This document shows, in pieces, positions 33,955-45,302 of a stretch of 64,000 bases of DNA. The stretch is taken from assembly GCA_031761405.1 (NCBI GenBank), contig JASEVX010000011.1, positions 34,617,324 through 34,681,323 on the forward strand, written 5' to 3'. The stretch is from Serripes groenlandicus. Its lineage: Eukaryota > Mollusca > Bivalvia > Cardiida > Cardiidae. Under the pieces are notes generated by a model, which saw nothing but the letters and a program-made list of their open reading frames with translations, did not search any database and was not told where the DNA came from. A program made the translations under genes and the position numbers. The number at the start of each line of letters is the position of its first letter. Positions within the stretch are counted from its first letter, which is position 1.

Positions 33955-36246
33955 ATGAGTGTTAAAACAACGCCTGTTGCTGTTTTGAAGCGACGATCGT
34001 CATCACGGTCGACCAATTATAAACTGTGTGTGTTTTGCCAAGCATCAAAAACTGAACAAACACGAAATGCAACAACTGAATCTAAGAAGAAAGTAAAAGA
34101 TTGCATTTCAACTCGACGTAAGTGTAGGGATGACAGTAACTCTGAGCTATTGGATCGTCTGGAAAACATAGATGATGCTTCGTGGGATTCAGGAGATAAC
34201 ATCAAGTGGCACAAAAATTGCCATGGTGCATTTACTTCAGCTACGAACATTAAACGAGTTGTAAAGAGATTTAAGGAACAGACATCTGAAAAAGAGCAGA
34301 CGGAAGAAAAGGAACCTTCTACCAGTGGACAATTCAAACGTAGATCAAGTGATGCAGTTGATTGGTCGAAATGTATGTTTTGCCAAAAGGTAGAAAGCAA
34401 ACAAACATTGCACAATGTACAAACACTTGAAAAATCTTCGAACATTATTGCACAGTCGCAACATGATGCCGTTATGCGTGTGAGATTGTCCGACATAAAT
34501 GATCTGATAGCGGCTGAAGGAAAGTATCATTTGAAATGTCTTGTTCAGTTCCAAAGAAATACAGCTAAACAAGGAAAGTGTGCAGATGTTTATGACAATG
34601 CTATGCATATGCTTCTTTCACAACTTCAAGACGATTTAGGGAAGGGCCACGTGTTTGATATGAAAGCTGTATGGGACACATATATAACTTTGTCAAATGA
34701 GCTTGGTGTTCAGGTTCCCTCACGTTACATTTCACGGCGGCAAACATTTTATGTAGACGTGAAACAAAAACTTGGTTCAAAAGCCAATTTTGTTCGACCT
34801 CTTGGTGTAACAGAATCGCTGTTAATGTACCCAGGTGACAGTTCAGATTATGTAATAGCACATACATTAAGTAAGGAGCCAGGTGCAGATTTGTTTGCCC
34901 CCAGCTCCGAATCAGAATGCTCGGAAGAAGAATCATCCGATGATGAACCCGCACGAATTGACACTTCGAGCACAAGCTTGTTTCAAGAGATGGTATACGT
35001 TGCACTTCGACTACGAGCTGACTTGGACGCTACACCTGGTCACAACGGAAATTGGAGAAATATCGATCAAAGTCATGTTGAAGAAATAGTGCCGAACAGT
35101 CTCTTCCTTTTTCTCATATTGGTATTCGGAGGTATGTCAGCTATTGAAGATTTTGCTGATGTAAGTGATGAAAATACAAAGCGAAGAGTGTTGAGTGTTG
35201 CGCAAGACATTGTCTACGGAGTGTCCAAAGGAACTAAGTTAACACCGAAACACGTAGGATTGGGTTTAACCATCCATCAAGCAACACGATCTGAGAAACT
35301 CGTAAATCTTGTCCACGCTGCCAACCACTGTATACCTATTAGAAAAGTTCGTCAATTCGACAATGCTATTGCAAACACAATACTAGAGCAGTATAAGGCC
35401 AACGGGTACAACTACATTCCTCCAAATGTATCCCCCGGTATTTTCACACACTTCTCTTGTGATAACATAGATGTCCTCGAGTGCACCTTAGATGGAAAGA
35501 ATACGTTTCATAGTACCCAAATGGTAGCTTGGCAAAGGGACTCTGGACAGCCATCATCAGAAGATCTGTCAAGTGATCTTGACAACATGCAGGAAGACAA
35601 GGAAACCATGAAAATTTACCAAACCCTGGATAAAGCTCATGTAATAAGTGGCAAACGGCCATCACCACCAAACATGAATAATTGCAACATGAACGCTTGG
35701 TTGAGAGAAGACAACCAACAGCATGCTACGTATATGCATAACTTGGCATGGACCGTTACAAGGCGTGCACATGATGGAACGCAGCACGTTCCTCCGTGGA
35801 ACTCGTTCAATGAATCTGTGTGTACCGTATATCATCCAGTCACCAAAGCGTGCATGATGCCAATACTTCAAGCAACTGCTGACGAGTTTGACACGATAAC
35901 TACGTTGATAAACAAATTCATGGGTATTAGCAAGGACATTGGACAAACCCACACTGTCATAACGGCCGACCAACCATTGTATAGCAAAGGAAAGGAACTC
36001 GTTTGGCAGAATCAACAAACTCTCGAGAATGTCATTTTTGTAATGGGTGGTCTCCATATTTGTTTTAATTTCTTGCGAGCGATTGGTCAACACATGGAGT
36101 GTTCAGGTTTGGAGGATATATGGATAGAAACAGGTGTTTTTGGTCCTAATACTGTTTCCGCTGTCATGGACGGAAAGGCATATTACAGAGCTGTTCGTGG
36201 GCACCTACTTACCTACGAGGCTCTGTGGCGAATTAAATGGCGATAA
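33955..36246 (+). CDS. Transposon protein, N-terminal part (zinc motifs and DDE-like domain)
   Basis: First 763 codons of the transposon frame, ending at a TAA (36,244-36,246). I chose the ATG at 33,955. The frame is open further upstream only through a GTG, and ATCTTTCAG at 33,932-33,940 looks like a splice acceptor just before it. Two similar zinc-binding motifs stand in tandem: C25xxC28 with H86xxC89, and C140xxC143 with H192xxC195. The catalytic-type acids are D503 in FSCDNIDVLECTLDGKN, D672 in ITADQPLYSKGKELVW, and E715 or E720 in QHMECSGLEDIWIE. The frame continues without shift after the stop into the ORF at 36,271, so one nonsense change separates the halves. Confidence 0.8.
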   Translation: MSVKTTPVAVLKRRSSSRSTNYKLCVFCQASKTEQTRNATTESKKKVKDCISTRRKCRDDSNSELLDRLENIDDASWDSGDNIKWHKNCHGAFTSATNIKRVVKRFKEQTSEKEQTEEKEPSTSGQFKRRSSDAVDWSKCMFCQKVESKQTLHNVQTLEKSSNIIAQSQHDAVMRVRLSDINDLIAAEGKYHLKCLVQFQRNTAKQGKCADVYDNAMHMLLSQLQDDLGKGHVFDMKAVWDTYITLSNELGVQVPSRYISRRQTFYVDVKQKLGSKANFVRPLGVTESLLMYPGDSSDYVIAHTLSKEPGADLFAPSSESECSEEESSDDEPARIDTSSTSLFQEMVYVALRLRADLDATPGHNGNWRNIDQSHVEEIVPNSLFLFLILVFGGMSAIEDFADVSDENTKRRVLSVAQDIVYGVSKGTKLTPKHVGLGLTIHQATRSEKLVNLVHAANHCIPIRKVRQFDNAIANTILEQYKANGYNYIPPNVSPGIFTHFSCDNIDVLECTLDGKNTFHSTQMVAWQRDSGQPSSEDLSSDLDNMQEDKETMKIYQTLDKAHVISGKRPSPPNMNNCNMNAWLREDNQQHATYMHNLAWTVTRRAHDGTQHVPPWNSFNESVCTVYHPVTKACMMPILQATADEFDTITTLINKFMGISKDIGQTHTVITADQPLYSKGKELVWQNQQTLENVIFVMGGLHICFNFLRAIGQHMECSGLEDIWIETGVFGPNTVSAVMDGKAYYRAVRGHLLTYEALWRIKWR

Positions 36247-36270
36247 TGGGTCCGTACAAATAAAAAGGAC

Positions 36271-38718
36271 ATGCCATCGCTCGAGGGTGAGATCGATGAC
36301 CTAGAACTTACCTTTGCGACTATTCCAAAGCGGGAGGACGTCCTTGAGGCTACAACAAGGTTGACAGACAAAATTTCAGTGACAGGTTTGACAGACTTGC
36401 TGCATGAATATGAATCTGAGATGATGAAGATCAAGAATTTTGCATACTGGCATTCATACATGGGAATGGTTGAAATACTGTTGAGCTTCATTAAGGCACA
36501 GAGAACTGGTAACTGGCTACTTCATGTGGAGACCTTTGCAGCAATGTTACCATGGTTAACAGTTTACGATCACACAAACTATGCAAGATGGGGACCAGTG
36601 TACCTCTCAGATATGAAAGCACTGTCACAGACTGCGCCTGAAGTTTACAATGAATTTCTGGCTGGAAACTTCGTAGTTAAGAGAAGTGAGAACATGTTCA
36701 ACGAAGTTCCAACAGATCAAGCCACGGAATGGATCAACAAAGTTTGCAAGACTGCCGGAGGGATCATAGGGATTACTAGAAATGATCAAGCCAGAGATCG
36801 GTTCTGCATCACTTGGGCCCGACGTTCGCAAGTTTCAAACGAAACACTTACTCTCTTTGGACTTCTCGATGATGAAGAAGAGACGAACGACAATAAGCTG
36901 AAGCTTCAACCTACGCGTATCAACGTTGAAGAAAATCTTGTTAAAGAGCAAATGAAAGTTATTGCTTCTCTTGATGTCTTTGGTCTAACAACAAACTCCC
37001 GAACACCAAACGAATCTAATGATGAAACAAAACTGGTATCTGTAGCAACAAAAGACGTTGCTTCAGACGAAATCACTTCCGATCTGTTGACTTGTGAAAA
37101 AAGGGGTCGACAATTAGTTGAAGAATTTGCAGTTAACCGACTGAAGGAGAAAACGGTGGAATTTTTCGCACCAATTAAAAGGGTCAAATCAAAGACATTC
37201 TCTGATTTGTACAAAAAAACTACACCCGATAGGCAGAAAATGACGAAGCTAATAAGGGCCGACAGGAAGTTGCTACAGCGACTTTTCAATGCCGCAAACT
37301 CGGGACGATCTGTCCAAACTGCTGAAGTGTTACAACATGAACTGGCGCCTGTTCCTCTCTCTTTGGCCAACGCGAGTGGAAACATGAATACCACAACAAA
37401 GTCGCAGATTCTCAATGTTTTGACAGCGGATTTAGGTATTGAAACACCACAGGAACTACCTCCCTCCGACAAAGCCACCTGTGTGGTAATTGATGGGCAT
37501 GCGTTAGTCCAAGCACTTAGTAAACCACCAAAGTGTCAAACATTTGGTGACTATGCACAAGTGTTTTTGCAGTCAGTATTCAAACATTTCAATGACAAGA
37601 CTACGCGCGTTGATGTAACATTTGACCGGTATTATGGTGGCAACTCCATCAAGAATGCAACTCGAAGCAAGCGGTCTGGAAAGCGACGCCCTATACGAAA
37701 ACTTATTACCGGTCCAGAGGTACCCCTTCCTCAGGTATGGGAGCAGTTCATTACCCTGGATGAAAACAAATCCGATCTTGCAGGATTTCTTTCCAATGAG
37801 CTATTACAGCGTGCTGAAACATTGCCACCTGGGTCAACACTAGTAACTGGGGGAGGCTGCAGAGGTGATGTCAACGCGAAATCAAGTAGCTTCAATGCCG
37901 ACCACTTGTCCGTTCAACAAGAAGAAGCCGATACGCGGATTGTGATTCATGCAAAGGATGCAATTACAAGGGGATATGAACGAGTGGTTGTTCAGTGTCG
38001 TGATACAGATGTTTTGCTCCTACTTATCTACCATTTGGGCTGCGAAATTGAAACATGGATGGTGTCTGGAACATCAAAGAACAAGAGGTGCTTTCCGGTA
38101 CATGTTATATCGCAGAAATTAACTGCTGATGTAAAAGCAAACATTCTCGCATTTCACGCTCTGACAGGATGCGACACCACATCTTCCTTTTCGGGAATAA
38201 GTAAAAAGACATGTTGGAAAATGTTTTGTGAAGACCCTGTACTTCTATCTCCTATTGGCCACGGTGGAGATATCGGTAATGTTGAGAAATTCATGTGTGG
38301 TCTTTATGGATGCAATCCCGAAACCCATGAACCCAGTATTGATGTCTGCCGATACCGACTATTCTTAAAAGCCAGGAAGTCTTTAGAGCTGCTTCCGCCA
38401 ACTAAAGATGCATTCGCGTTACACGTTAAGAGAGCAGCTTATCAAGCAATGATCTGGATGAAAGCAGCTGATGCAGATTTCGAGCCAGAGGATCCAACAA
38501 ATATAGGCTGTTGGGTTATAGAGTCGTGTGTACTGAAACCAGTTTGGATGAGCAAACCCTCGGTACCTGTCTCCTGTTTGCAGTTGGTTGCATGTGGATG
38601 CACTACAAAATGCAGCACATCAAGATGCAAATGTTATAAGTCTGGGCAGATTTGCATGTTTGAATGTAAATGTGAGGCATCAGGATGTGCCAATCCTGTA
38701 GGGAATGAAGATGACTAA
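36271..38718 (+). CDS. Transposon protein, C-terminal part (FEN/XPG-like nuclease and CXC domain)
   Basis: 815 codons in the same frame as the preceding ORF, eight sense codons after its stop. Numbering from 33,955, the acidic signature of the FEN/XPG/PIN-like fold appears in order: D1180 in VVIDGHAL, E1323/E1324/D1326 in EEADTRIVIHA, D1350 and D1352 in VVQCRDTDVLLLL, and D1407 in ALTGCDTTSSFSG. A basic patch (ATRSKRSGKRRPIRK) lies between the first and second motifs. At the end, cysteines 1547, 1549, 1553, 1558, 1560, 1567, 1571, 1573 and 1578 match a TSO1/tesmin CXC module, a DNA-binding zinc fold. No internal stop occurs. It could be translated separately only if the ATG at 36,271 is used; more likely it is the second half of one broken transposase. 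Confidence 0.8.
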   Translation: MPSLEGEIDDLELTFATIPKREDVLEATTRLTDKISVTGLTDLLHEYESEMMKIKNFAYWHSYMGMVEILLSFIKAQRTGNWLLHVETFAAMLPWLTVYDHTNYARWGPVYLSDMKALSQTAPEVYNEFLAGNFVVKRSENMFNEVPTDQATEWINKVCKTAGGIIGITRNDQARDRFCITWARRSQVSNETLTLFGLLDDEEETNDNKLKLQPTRINVEENLVKEQMKVIASLDVFGLTTNSRTPNESNDETKLVSVATKDVASDEITSDLLTCEKRGRQLVEEFAVNRLKEKTVEFFAPIKRVKSKTFSDLYKKTTPDRQKMTKLIRADRKLLQRLFNAANSGRSVQTAEVLQHELAPVPLSLANASGNMNTTTKSQILNVLTADLGIETPQELPPSDKATCVVIDGHALVQALSKPPKCQTFGDYAQVFLQSVFKHFNDKTTRVDVTFDRYYGGNSIKNATRSKRSGKRRPIRKLITGPEVPLPQVWEQFITLDENKSDLAGFLSNELLQRAETLPPGSTLVTGGGCRGDVNAKSSSFNADHLSVQQEEADTRIVIHAKDAITRGYERVVVQCRDTDVLLLLIYHLGCEIETWMVSGTSKNKRCFPVHVISQKLTADVKANILAFHALTGCDTTSSFSGISKKTCWKMFCEDPVLLSPIGHGGDIGNVEKFMCGLYGCNPETHEPSIDVCRYRLFLKARKSLELLPPTKDAFALHVKRAAYQAMIWMKAADADFEPEDPTNIGCWVIESCVLKPVWMSKPSVPVSCLQLVACGCTTKCSTSRCKCYKSGQICMFECKCEASGCANPVGNEDD

Positions 38719-39249
38719 ATATTGGGGAATTCCATAGTTTGCTGATATTAGTTTTTGTGATTAGCCGTACATATATAAAACAAATATCGCATCAATGAGG
38801 ATCTTTGGTTGTATATGTTGAAGTATGTGTTATATAGATGTGGATAGAGGTGTTTTAGGTCGAACCTTTACATTTAATTATTTGATTTATTCACTTGTGT
38901 TCGGATCAGTCCATTCTATTGCGCAATTCAGTGCTACAATAACCAATAACTTTACTTTTTTGTTGAAATAAAAGTTTTATGTCACCTCTTTTGCATGTTA
39001 TCATTCCAGCAAAACAAAGTGTTGGTGTTAACAATATTTTTTGTGAGGTTTGAAACTGATAAATAGGAACAATGTTTGAATATTTCCATAAAACGGTTAA
39101 AATGCACCTAATGACCTTTTGACCTATTTAATATCGTTTTTTCAACAAATAGAGGGTGACAGCCCCCCTAGCGTGTTTTGATATATATTAAACTTTACAA
39201 ATAGGATGGCTGTCGAGCATTAACAAATTTTGCCAACGCAAGTCATATC

Positions 39250-39271
39250 TTCTGAGATCCGAGGCAGACTA
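39250..39271 (-). repeat. Right terminal inverted repeat
   Basis: Exact reverse complement of 32,980-33,001. Confidence 0.95.
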
Positions 39272-39584
39272 ATAGAGAGCATCAATTAACAAATTAGATC
39301 CATCAATTATGGTTTTATTTTGTTAAAAAAAAGAGTCGAAAACAATGCAAAAAGAGTTCAAATGTCTCGTAGCAAGCAATCTCAATTATTCTAACACTGT
39401 TTTCAAATATGTGTGAACTCGTGCGTTTTAGTCCATTTGTAAATATGGCTGAGCCTAATAGAAGTAACCTCCCGTTCTAGAAAATATGAAACATAATTCG
39501 GAAAATCTAGACTTATATAAATTAAATTAAATGCCGTAAAAAGATCGTTAAAAACTAGGTATAGATCTATATGATGGTAATCGG

Positions 39585-40275
39585 ACAAAAAGAAACAAGA
39601 TAATAAGCAACGGCCAAAAGGTAACAGTTTTTGCCCGGATAACAGGTAACAGGACAAAAGGCAACAGTTCTGATATTTTCATTTCAGGTTTAACTAATTT
39701 TTTAATATCTGCCAGAAAATATAATTTGCGTACACAGGAGAAATGGCTCATTATAAGGAATTTCTCCTTTTCCAATAATGTTTTCTTCAATCTTTTTTTA
39801 ACATCTGACAGGAGGCTAGCAACAGTTCTAATATTTGTAATAATTGTTGACAGAATATATCATTGCGTAAAAGGGAGAAATTGCTAATTATGAGCAATGT
39901 CTCTTCTCCCACACTGTTTTCCTTTCGCTTTTTCAAACATCTTCACACAGATATGCATAATACGTAAAATAACATTGCAAAGTGAAACAAAAATTGAGTT
40001 ACATATATTTTTTGTAGATTTGTAAATAGTTTAATCTGACTTAATTTTTTTGAACAATGCTTTAGGTTATAAAACACACAAAAATGTATCAAAATTAAAG
40101 AAAATCATTACAATATCAAGAAGATGATAGTTTGTGTCTTTTTCATATTTGTAGACTTAAACCTATTGATTGGTATTGTATTTTGGAAAATGTGTTGCTT
40201 TTTATCCTGTTTCTTGTTGTCCGTTGCTTTTTGTCCTGTTACTTTTTTATCCTGTTTCTTTTTATCCTACAATCC
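39585..40275. repeat. Imperfect inverted repeat (GGACAAAAAG arms)
   Basis: GGACAAAAAGAAACAAGATA with GGTAACAGGACAAAAGGCAA at 39,585-39,665 is answered by inverted TTTTTGTCCTGTTACTTTTT-like sequence at 40,198-40,275. The arms are themselves repetitive. Possibly a decayed foldback element; two small hairpins of the GAGAAATTGCT type lie between them. Confidence 0.4.
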
Positions 40276-41761
40276 TATATGATAAATATATATTTCTGAG
40301 TATATTTGTTTAGAACAAATTCACAACCTTATTATTTGAGTGGGGATAATGCCTATTAAAGTTTAGTTAATACAAGTCTACTTTTTTCCCGTGCAATGGA
40401 TCAGTTCAATGGGTTTTTCTTTTTTACGCAATTTTGTAGAAACTCCTAGTTTTTAACGAATTATTTTTTCTCAAAAAATAATACAGTTAACGCGATCGTG
40501 TTTGTTTGCGGAAGTCACGGTTAAACTACACTTCCGCTTAGAATACACATTCGCTGCACCTAAATAGTCCTAGTATTTTTTCGATATTAAAACGACTTCT
40601 ACGTGTTATTTCAATACAGTGAAGTCATAATTATACTATCGAATCATCATAGATAATCAATTTTCTAGAAAATATCAAATTAACAGTACGCGCATATATA
40701 TTTCATTTGTCGGCAGGTACGTATAAGGCACGAGTATGAATTTTAGTCGTATGCCCATTCACTAGAAGTCGACCCCACGCTGTATAGAACAATGTTAATC
40801 TCATAAATATGCCACCACGCAGAGCTCAGTGAAATAGTCAGTGTGCATTTTAAACGCTCGCATCGCCGTTGTTTCTCCTTTTTCCAACATGATAACGACG
40901 ATCAAAGGGGCTTTCTAATTATAGATCATGGTTTACATACGCGCGCATTCAGTTAGCTATATATATATATATATACGAAAGTAACGCTCTAACGTTGTAT
41001 CAAAGTTATGTGGTGTAATGGAGAGCGTGTAGAACTACTAATCATGGACTACCTATGGACGCGAGTTCGAGTCCCAATAGGAACTGTTCTTTTTTTTTTT
41101 TAATTCTTATTTTATGCGATTTGTTAAACATTATAGATTTATAATAATTAATTCACTCACATGAAACATAGTTATAATATAAGCCGAAATCCTGGATCCG
41201 CCCCTGGTGACGAAAACAAATCGAACTAACAATGTAAATCTCACAAATATGCCATGGGTGTTTTGACAGACTTTACGCAGAGCTCAGTGCAAGAGTTAGT
41301 GTGCATGTAAAACGCTCGCATCGCCGTTGAAATGCTACATTTACTAAAACTGTCAACTGATAAAAAAAATCTCTGGACAAAAATATTAATAATAATAAAA
41401 TAGACTAAATTGTGCAATAGCATGATCAATTGCATTCATAAATTAGATTTTACAATACATGTTCAAAATAATTCGTTACTAGTACTTTCAGTACTTTGAT
41501 TTTAATATGAGCTTGAGCTCAGGGATGCTTAATTCGTTGAGGCTTTTCTTAGAACTGTCCTGATTATCCTGTACTCTGCGGTAATCGACTTCTGCCTGTT
41601 TAAGTTCATCCTGAATTTTCTGTTTTTTTTTTGTTTTTATTTATTTCCGCAACGAGCCGTAGTAGTTTTCACCTGATGGTATACTTGTACTCGTATTCAC
41701 AGTTGGTTGATTAGCGCCAATCAACGTCCCTTTGATGAAATTAGTTATACGAATTAAACCA
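40276..41761. repeat. AT-rich non-coding with an ~85-bp direct repeat
   Basis: 40,796-40,876 and 41,235-41,333 share GCAGAGCTCAGTG, AGTGTGCAT and AAACGCTCGCATCGCCGTTG. A (TA)n run lies at 40,960-40,975. No gene is seen. Confidence 0.5.
41011..41085 (+). other. tRNA-like sequence with Pol III boxes
   Basis: TGGTGTAATGG (41,011-41,021) resembles box A and AGTTCGAGTCC (41,064-41,074) resembles box B; a T-run terminator follows at 41,091. The T-arm and acceptor stem do not pair well, so I regard it as a tRNA-derived fragment and not a working tRNA. Confidence 0.25.
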
Positions 41762-41950
41762 ATTTTAAACATATCAAATTGAACAGTTTGCCAAACAAAC
41801 TTTGATAGAATTCTTAAACTTACAATGAGTTATGACAAATTATTAAACAACGTTAAATGCAATTTTAAGCATATCAAATTTAACAGTTTGACAAACAAAC
41901 TTTGATAGAATTCTTACATTTACAATGAGTTATGACAAATTATTAAACGT
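41762..41950. repeat. ~101-bp direct repeat, two copies
   Basis: AATTTTAAACATATCAAATT to ATGACAAATTATTAAAC is repeated once with few changes at a 101-bp offset. Confidence 0.85.
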
Positions 41951-42805
41951 TTAAAATTTCATTCATAAATTTGGACAAGTCATACAATATGCATGGATAT
42001 CGATCACCTTATGGTTTTATTTAACAATTGAATAGTTATAAAAATCATCCATTTTATTTTAGATAGGATAATATTAACAAATGTTGACATTTATCCGTTC
42101 TGATACAATCGCATTTTCCCCCTAAAATACGTAACTGGGGCTAATATCCGTCCGCTTGTGTCCATATTTACATTTTATTGCATCGAATTAAAAGGCATTA
42201 CATGCTGATATATATGTAAGATAACGCAATATACACAGTCTGCACAGCGGGTGTAATAAATAGATATATGCCCCATCATAAATCGTCCGGCAATGGTCGG
42301 TAATCATCGGAAGCTTTCGCTAGCAATCACGGAAACGTAAATGTTACCCTAAAACGTTAGTAGTACTTGTAGAAAATGTTAAAAAGGACCAAAATTTCAT
42401 TACTTTATTTTAATAAAATATATGTCAAATAAACGGTAAATGAATTTACTACATTATGCCGTAAGTGCCCTGTTAATTTTTTATTTCTAAAAAAAGATAT
42501 TCACTGAAGAACGTGTAAAAATTAGTGGAAAAATACCGTTTTCTTAACGGTTTATATGTAATAAAGAAGGAAATTAGGGTGACTGTATTCAAAGTTAAAA
42601 AGGACCACAATATTATTAATATAAAACAAATAAAAAAATATATTTATATTCAGGAGATATTTGTCATGAAAACTTGATAAGTGCCTTTTTAAATTTTTGC
42701 AAAATAAAATTGTTATTGAGTAAAAACTAAAAAGTTGCTCTATAATCCCATGTAATTTAAGTTATCGATTTTTATAGTCGCTGATTCTGATAGTTGGATA
42801 TGCGG
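41951..42805. other. AT-rich non-coding
   Basis: Nothing recognised. Right part of the 10-kb insertion in unit 3. Confidence 0.5.
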
Positions 42806-43430
42806 ATAGTCCAGCTATATAAGCTTTATTATTTTGCTTTCCTATATATACGTAGAGAAAAAAACACACGAAACAATGTTGTGAAAAAACGCATGATTAA
42901 CCCTCACCCACGTACAAAAAATGTCCAACAAACGACTTTGAGATAATTATTGATATAATTGACAATTTTCTTATAAGAAATTTGAAATTTTTCTTCATAT
43001 TCTTCTCCATACATGTGGAAAGGGGTTATTATAAATGCAAACCAGTGACGTCTCTGTTTAGAATACTAGGTATCACGTTAAACTTCGAATCTGAACTAGG
43101 CTCAAAACGTCCATCGGCCAGTGTCTATACTTGTGGGGACTCAACAGAATCGTCTCTGAGATACGATTCTTTTGAGAACCCACAACATAGGATTAAGTTG
43201 AGTTATAAAAGGGATATTGCGGGGAAAGACCAGCTTTCTCCACCCCCCTTATCTAGTGCTTTGTTTTACCCGATAGTGAAATAACTTACCCTTTAATTCT
43301 GAAATTCCGAAAAGTGATCGTTGTTTTTATAAGAATTACGATATCCTTTAAAACGTTAAATATCGGCCACCAATTAGGTTAATGTTATGACGGATCCGAA
43401 TTAGACACTTGAATAACAACAATTTATTAG
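42806..43430. repeat. Unit 3 resumes after the 10-kb insertion
   Basis: From AGCTATATAAGCTTTATTAT onward the sequence again follows 3,731-4,420 and 17,300-17,830, through AAATATCGGCCACCAATTAG. This places both breakpoints of the insertion. Confidence 0.75.
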
Positions 43431-44535
43431 TCGCCGGGCAGAAGCCCGCGACTTCTATTTTTAATAGCTTTTCGGAAATCACATGGGAGGGCGGCTTATT
43501 ATTAGAAAGAAACAAATCTAGATGATTTGAACATATTACAATTGTGGTTGTTTACGAACACTAATAAATGACACATCTAAAATGAAATAAATATTCCGAT
43601 TTTTTAATGTTTGCATTTTTTTTTATTTCACTCGCATTTAAGTTTTTTGTCTTATTTACGAAGACAAAAGTGGTCCCTTCAAGACGTGAACCAACACCCC
43701 CTAATGCAGACTCTTATGTGTCATCATTGAGGTCAATTTCGGATTCTCCTTTTAATAGCAATTTTAACTTACTAAATGTTGTTTTCATGTTCAAAGAGAT
43801 GTCTTGATTTGTGTAGAATTCATTTAATAATGTTAATCCATGAATATCTAAAGTAGGAACTGTTTCTAAGCTAAATATAGACCCTATTCTGTTGTGTAGG
43901 TTCGTGACCTTTAACATCGATTTTCGCGCATGCGCATTTCGATATGAAAAAGCGAGTGATATTATTTTATTTTAGACAAGTACAAGACGAATGTTTGACG
44001 CAAAGCGTCAAAGAGAAGCCGCAATATTTCGTTGTACATGTAGAAATAAGAAAAAAAGAACATTTTTAAATCCACAAACAATAGAACAATTTAAACTGTA
44101 GACGGTAATGCTGATATATTTCTCCTTTTGAAGACTTTTGTTTTCTTCAAATTACCTCCCTTTAAAGCAATACCAGGATATTTACCTTGTGATTCGAATA
44201 AGATTGACAAACATTGAAATTATATGAATGAATACTATTATTTAAATAAGTAACAACAGCAAAATTAAATTTAAGCCAAGATAAATGTGTACACATTTCG
44301 TTAATTTTTTATAGATACCCTAATGTATAGGTGAATATAAAATTTATAAGTAAATGTTTTCATTTCAACGTTCCCAATGTTTGAATAGACTAAGGAAAGT
44401 CAAGAATACATAAATAAATCAATGCAGTCTTTTCCGGCGACATTGATGCCTTGCATCAACTTTCTCTTGTACTCTTAAGATATTATAAAGACAATGTATC
44501 ATGGGTCATTTCACTCTTGACCTCATACATTGTAT
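43431..44535. other. Non-coding, private to unit 3
   Basis: Starts with a short GC-rich hairpin (GTCGCCGGGCAGAAGCCCGCGAC). The rest is AT-rich with no gene seen. Similarity to unit 1 returns near 44,470. Confidence 0.5.
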
Positions 44536-44715
44536 TTAGACATATTCTCAGATGCTCATGTCCCGCCAACTGTTTTTCTAATGAAGGTCATGTCCCGGGT
44601 TTGATCCCCGATCACGGCGGTCAAGTTGGAGTACCATTTGGCGACACAATCTTTCTAGCAAAGAACTGGGTTTTCACCCAGGGATCACGAATGAGTGATC
44701 TGTAACCATGATATG
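44536..44715 (+). repeat. SINE-like repeat with box B, unit 3
   Basis: Counterpart of 4,486-4,660 (GGTTTGATCCCCGATCACGG, TTTGGCGACACAATCTTTC). It has a single copy of the 51-bp segment. Confidence 0.55.
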
Positions 44716-44742
44716 ACTTAGAATATCCAACAAAGAACAAAT

Positions 44743-45006
44743 GAGCCGTCCCGCAAGAAAAACCATTATTGTGGACTCTGCGTTAAGTATCGACCCGGTT
44801 CAGCCTAAGTATGCTGCGCAGGCTTACCCGGATAGACACTTTTCGCCTCCTTTGGATTTTCTGTTTCAGGAATCATATTACTCTATACCTATATCCCCCT
44901 GAGACGGAATGCGTTGAACCGGATCAGTTTGTGCAGACTGCGCATGCTGATCTGGATCGATACATTACGCAGAGGCCATAATGTTGGTTTTCTCGCGGGA
45001 CGGCTC
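44743..45006. mobile_element. MITE with GAGCCGTC inverted termini
   Basis: Well preserved copy from GAGCCGTCCCGCAAGAAAAAC to TTTTCTCGCGGGACGGCTC. Confidence 0.8.
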
Positions 45007-45302
45007 ATTTTGTGTTATCTCTTGATAAACATGTATATTGAATAGAGTCGAAAACATTGCCGAAAAGAAGAAATTACTCGGCATTAGTAATTTGTGCTTT
45101 TGTCACAGTCTGCAAGCGGGAAAGGGTAATGATCTAACCACTAGAAATTGGTGACGTTGTTGAGTTGTTTTCCTTGTGAACACCGGAAGAAAATCTTGAT
45201 ACAAAATTGTAAACAATTTAGAAAACGAACACTCCAACTGACTTCTGCGCCAAATTATTAAAATGTCGTGTTTCTTCTTTTGCCACACGGTGTGTCTTTT
45301 AA

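Larger units (their letters stand above)
32980..39271 (+). mobile_element. Complete DNA transposon, Academ-like (6.29 kb)
   Basis: The element is bounded by perfect 22-bp inverted termini beginning TAGTCTGCCTCGGATCTCAG. A second perfect 21-bp inverted match (GTTGGCAAAATTTGTTAATG plus C) lies at 33,024-33,044 and 39,217-39,237. Weaker inverted similarity continues to about 185 bp (for example 33,137-33,163 against 39,100-39,127). ATA stands directly outside both ends (32,977-32,979 and 39,272-39,274), which fits a 3-bp target duplication; a TA duplication with GTCTGCC ends cannot be excluded. The single long frame encodes a protein with zinc motifs, DDE-like acids, an XPG/FEN-like nuclease and a CXC domain. 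Short target duplications plus an XPG nuclease are what I recall of the Academ superfamily; that name is inference. Confidence 0.85.

Noticed and set aside
34017..35005. Minus-strand ORFs across the transposon
   Set aside because: Shadows of the long plus-strand transposase frame; no domain.
41011..41085. Functional tRNA gene
   Set aside because: Box A- and B-like words and a T-run are present, but the T-arm and acceptor stem do not pair; kept only as a low-confidence tRNA-like fragment.
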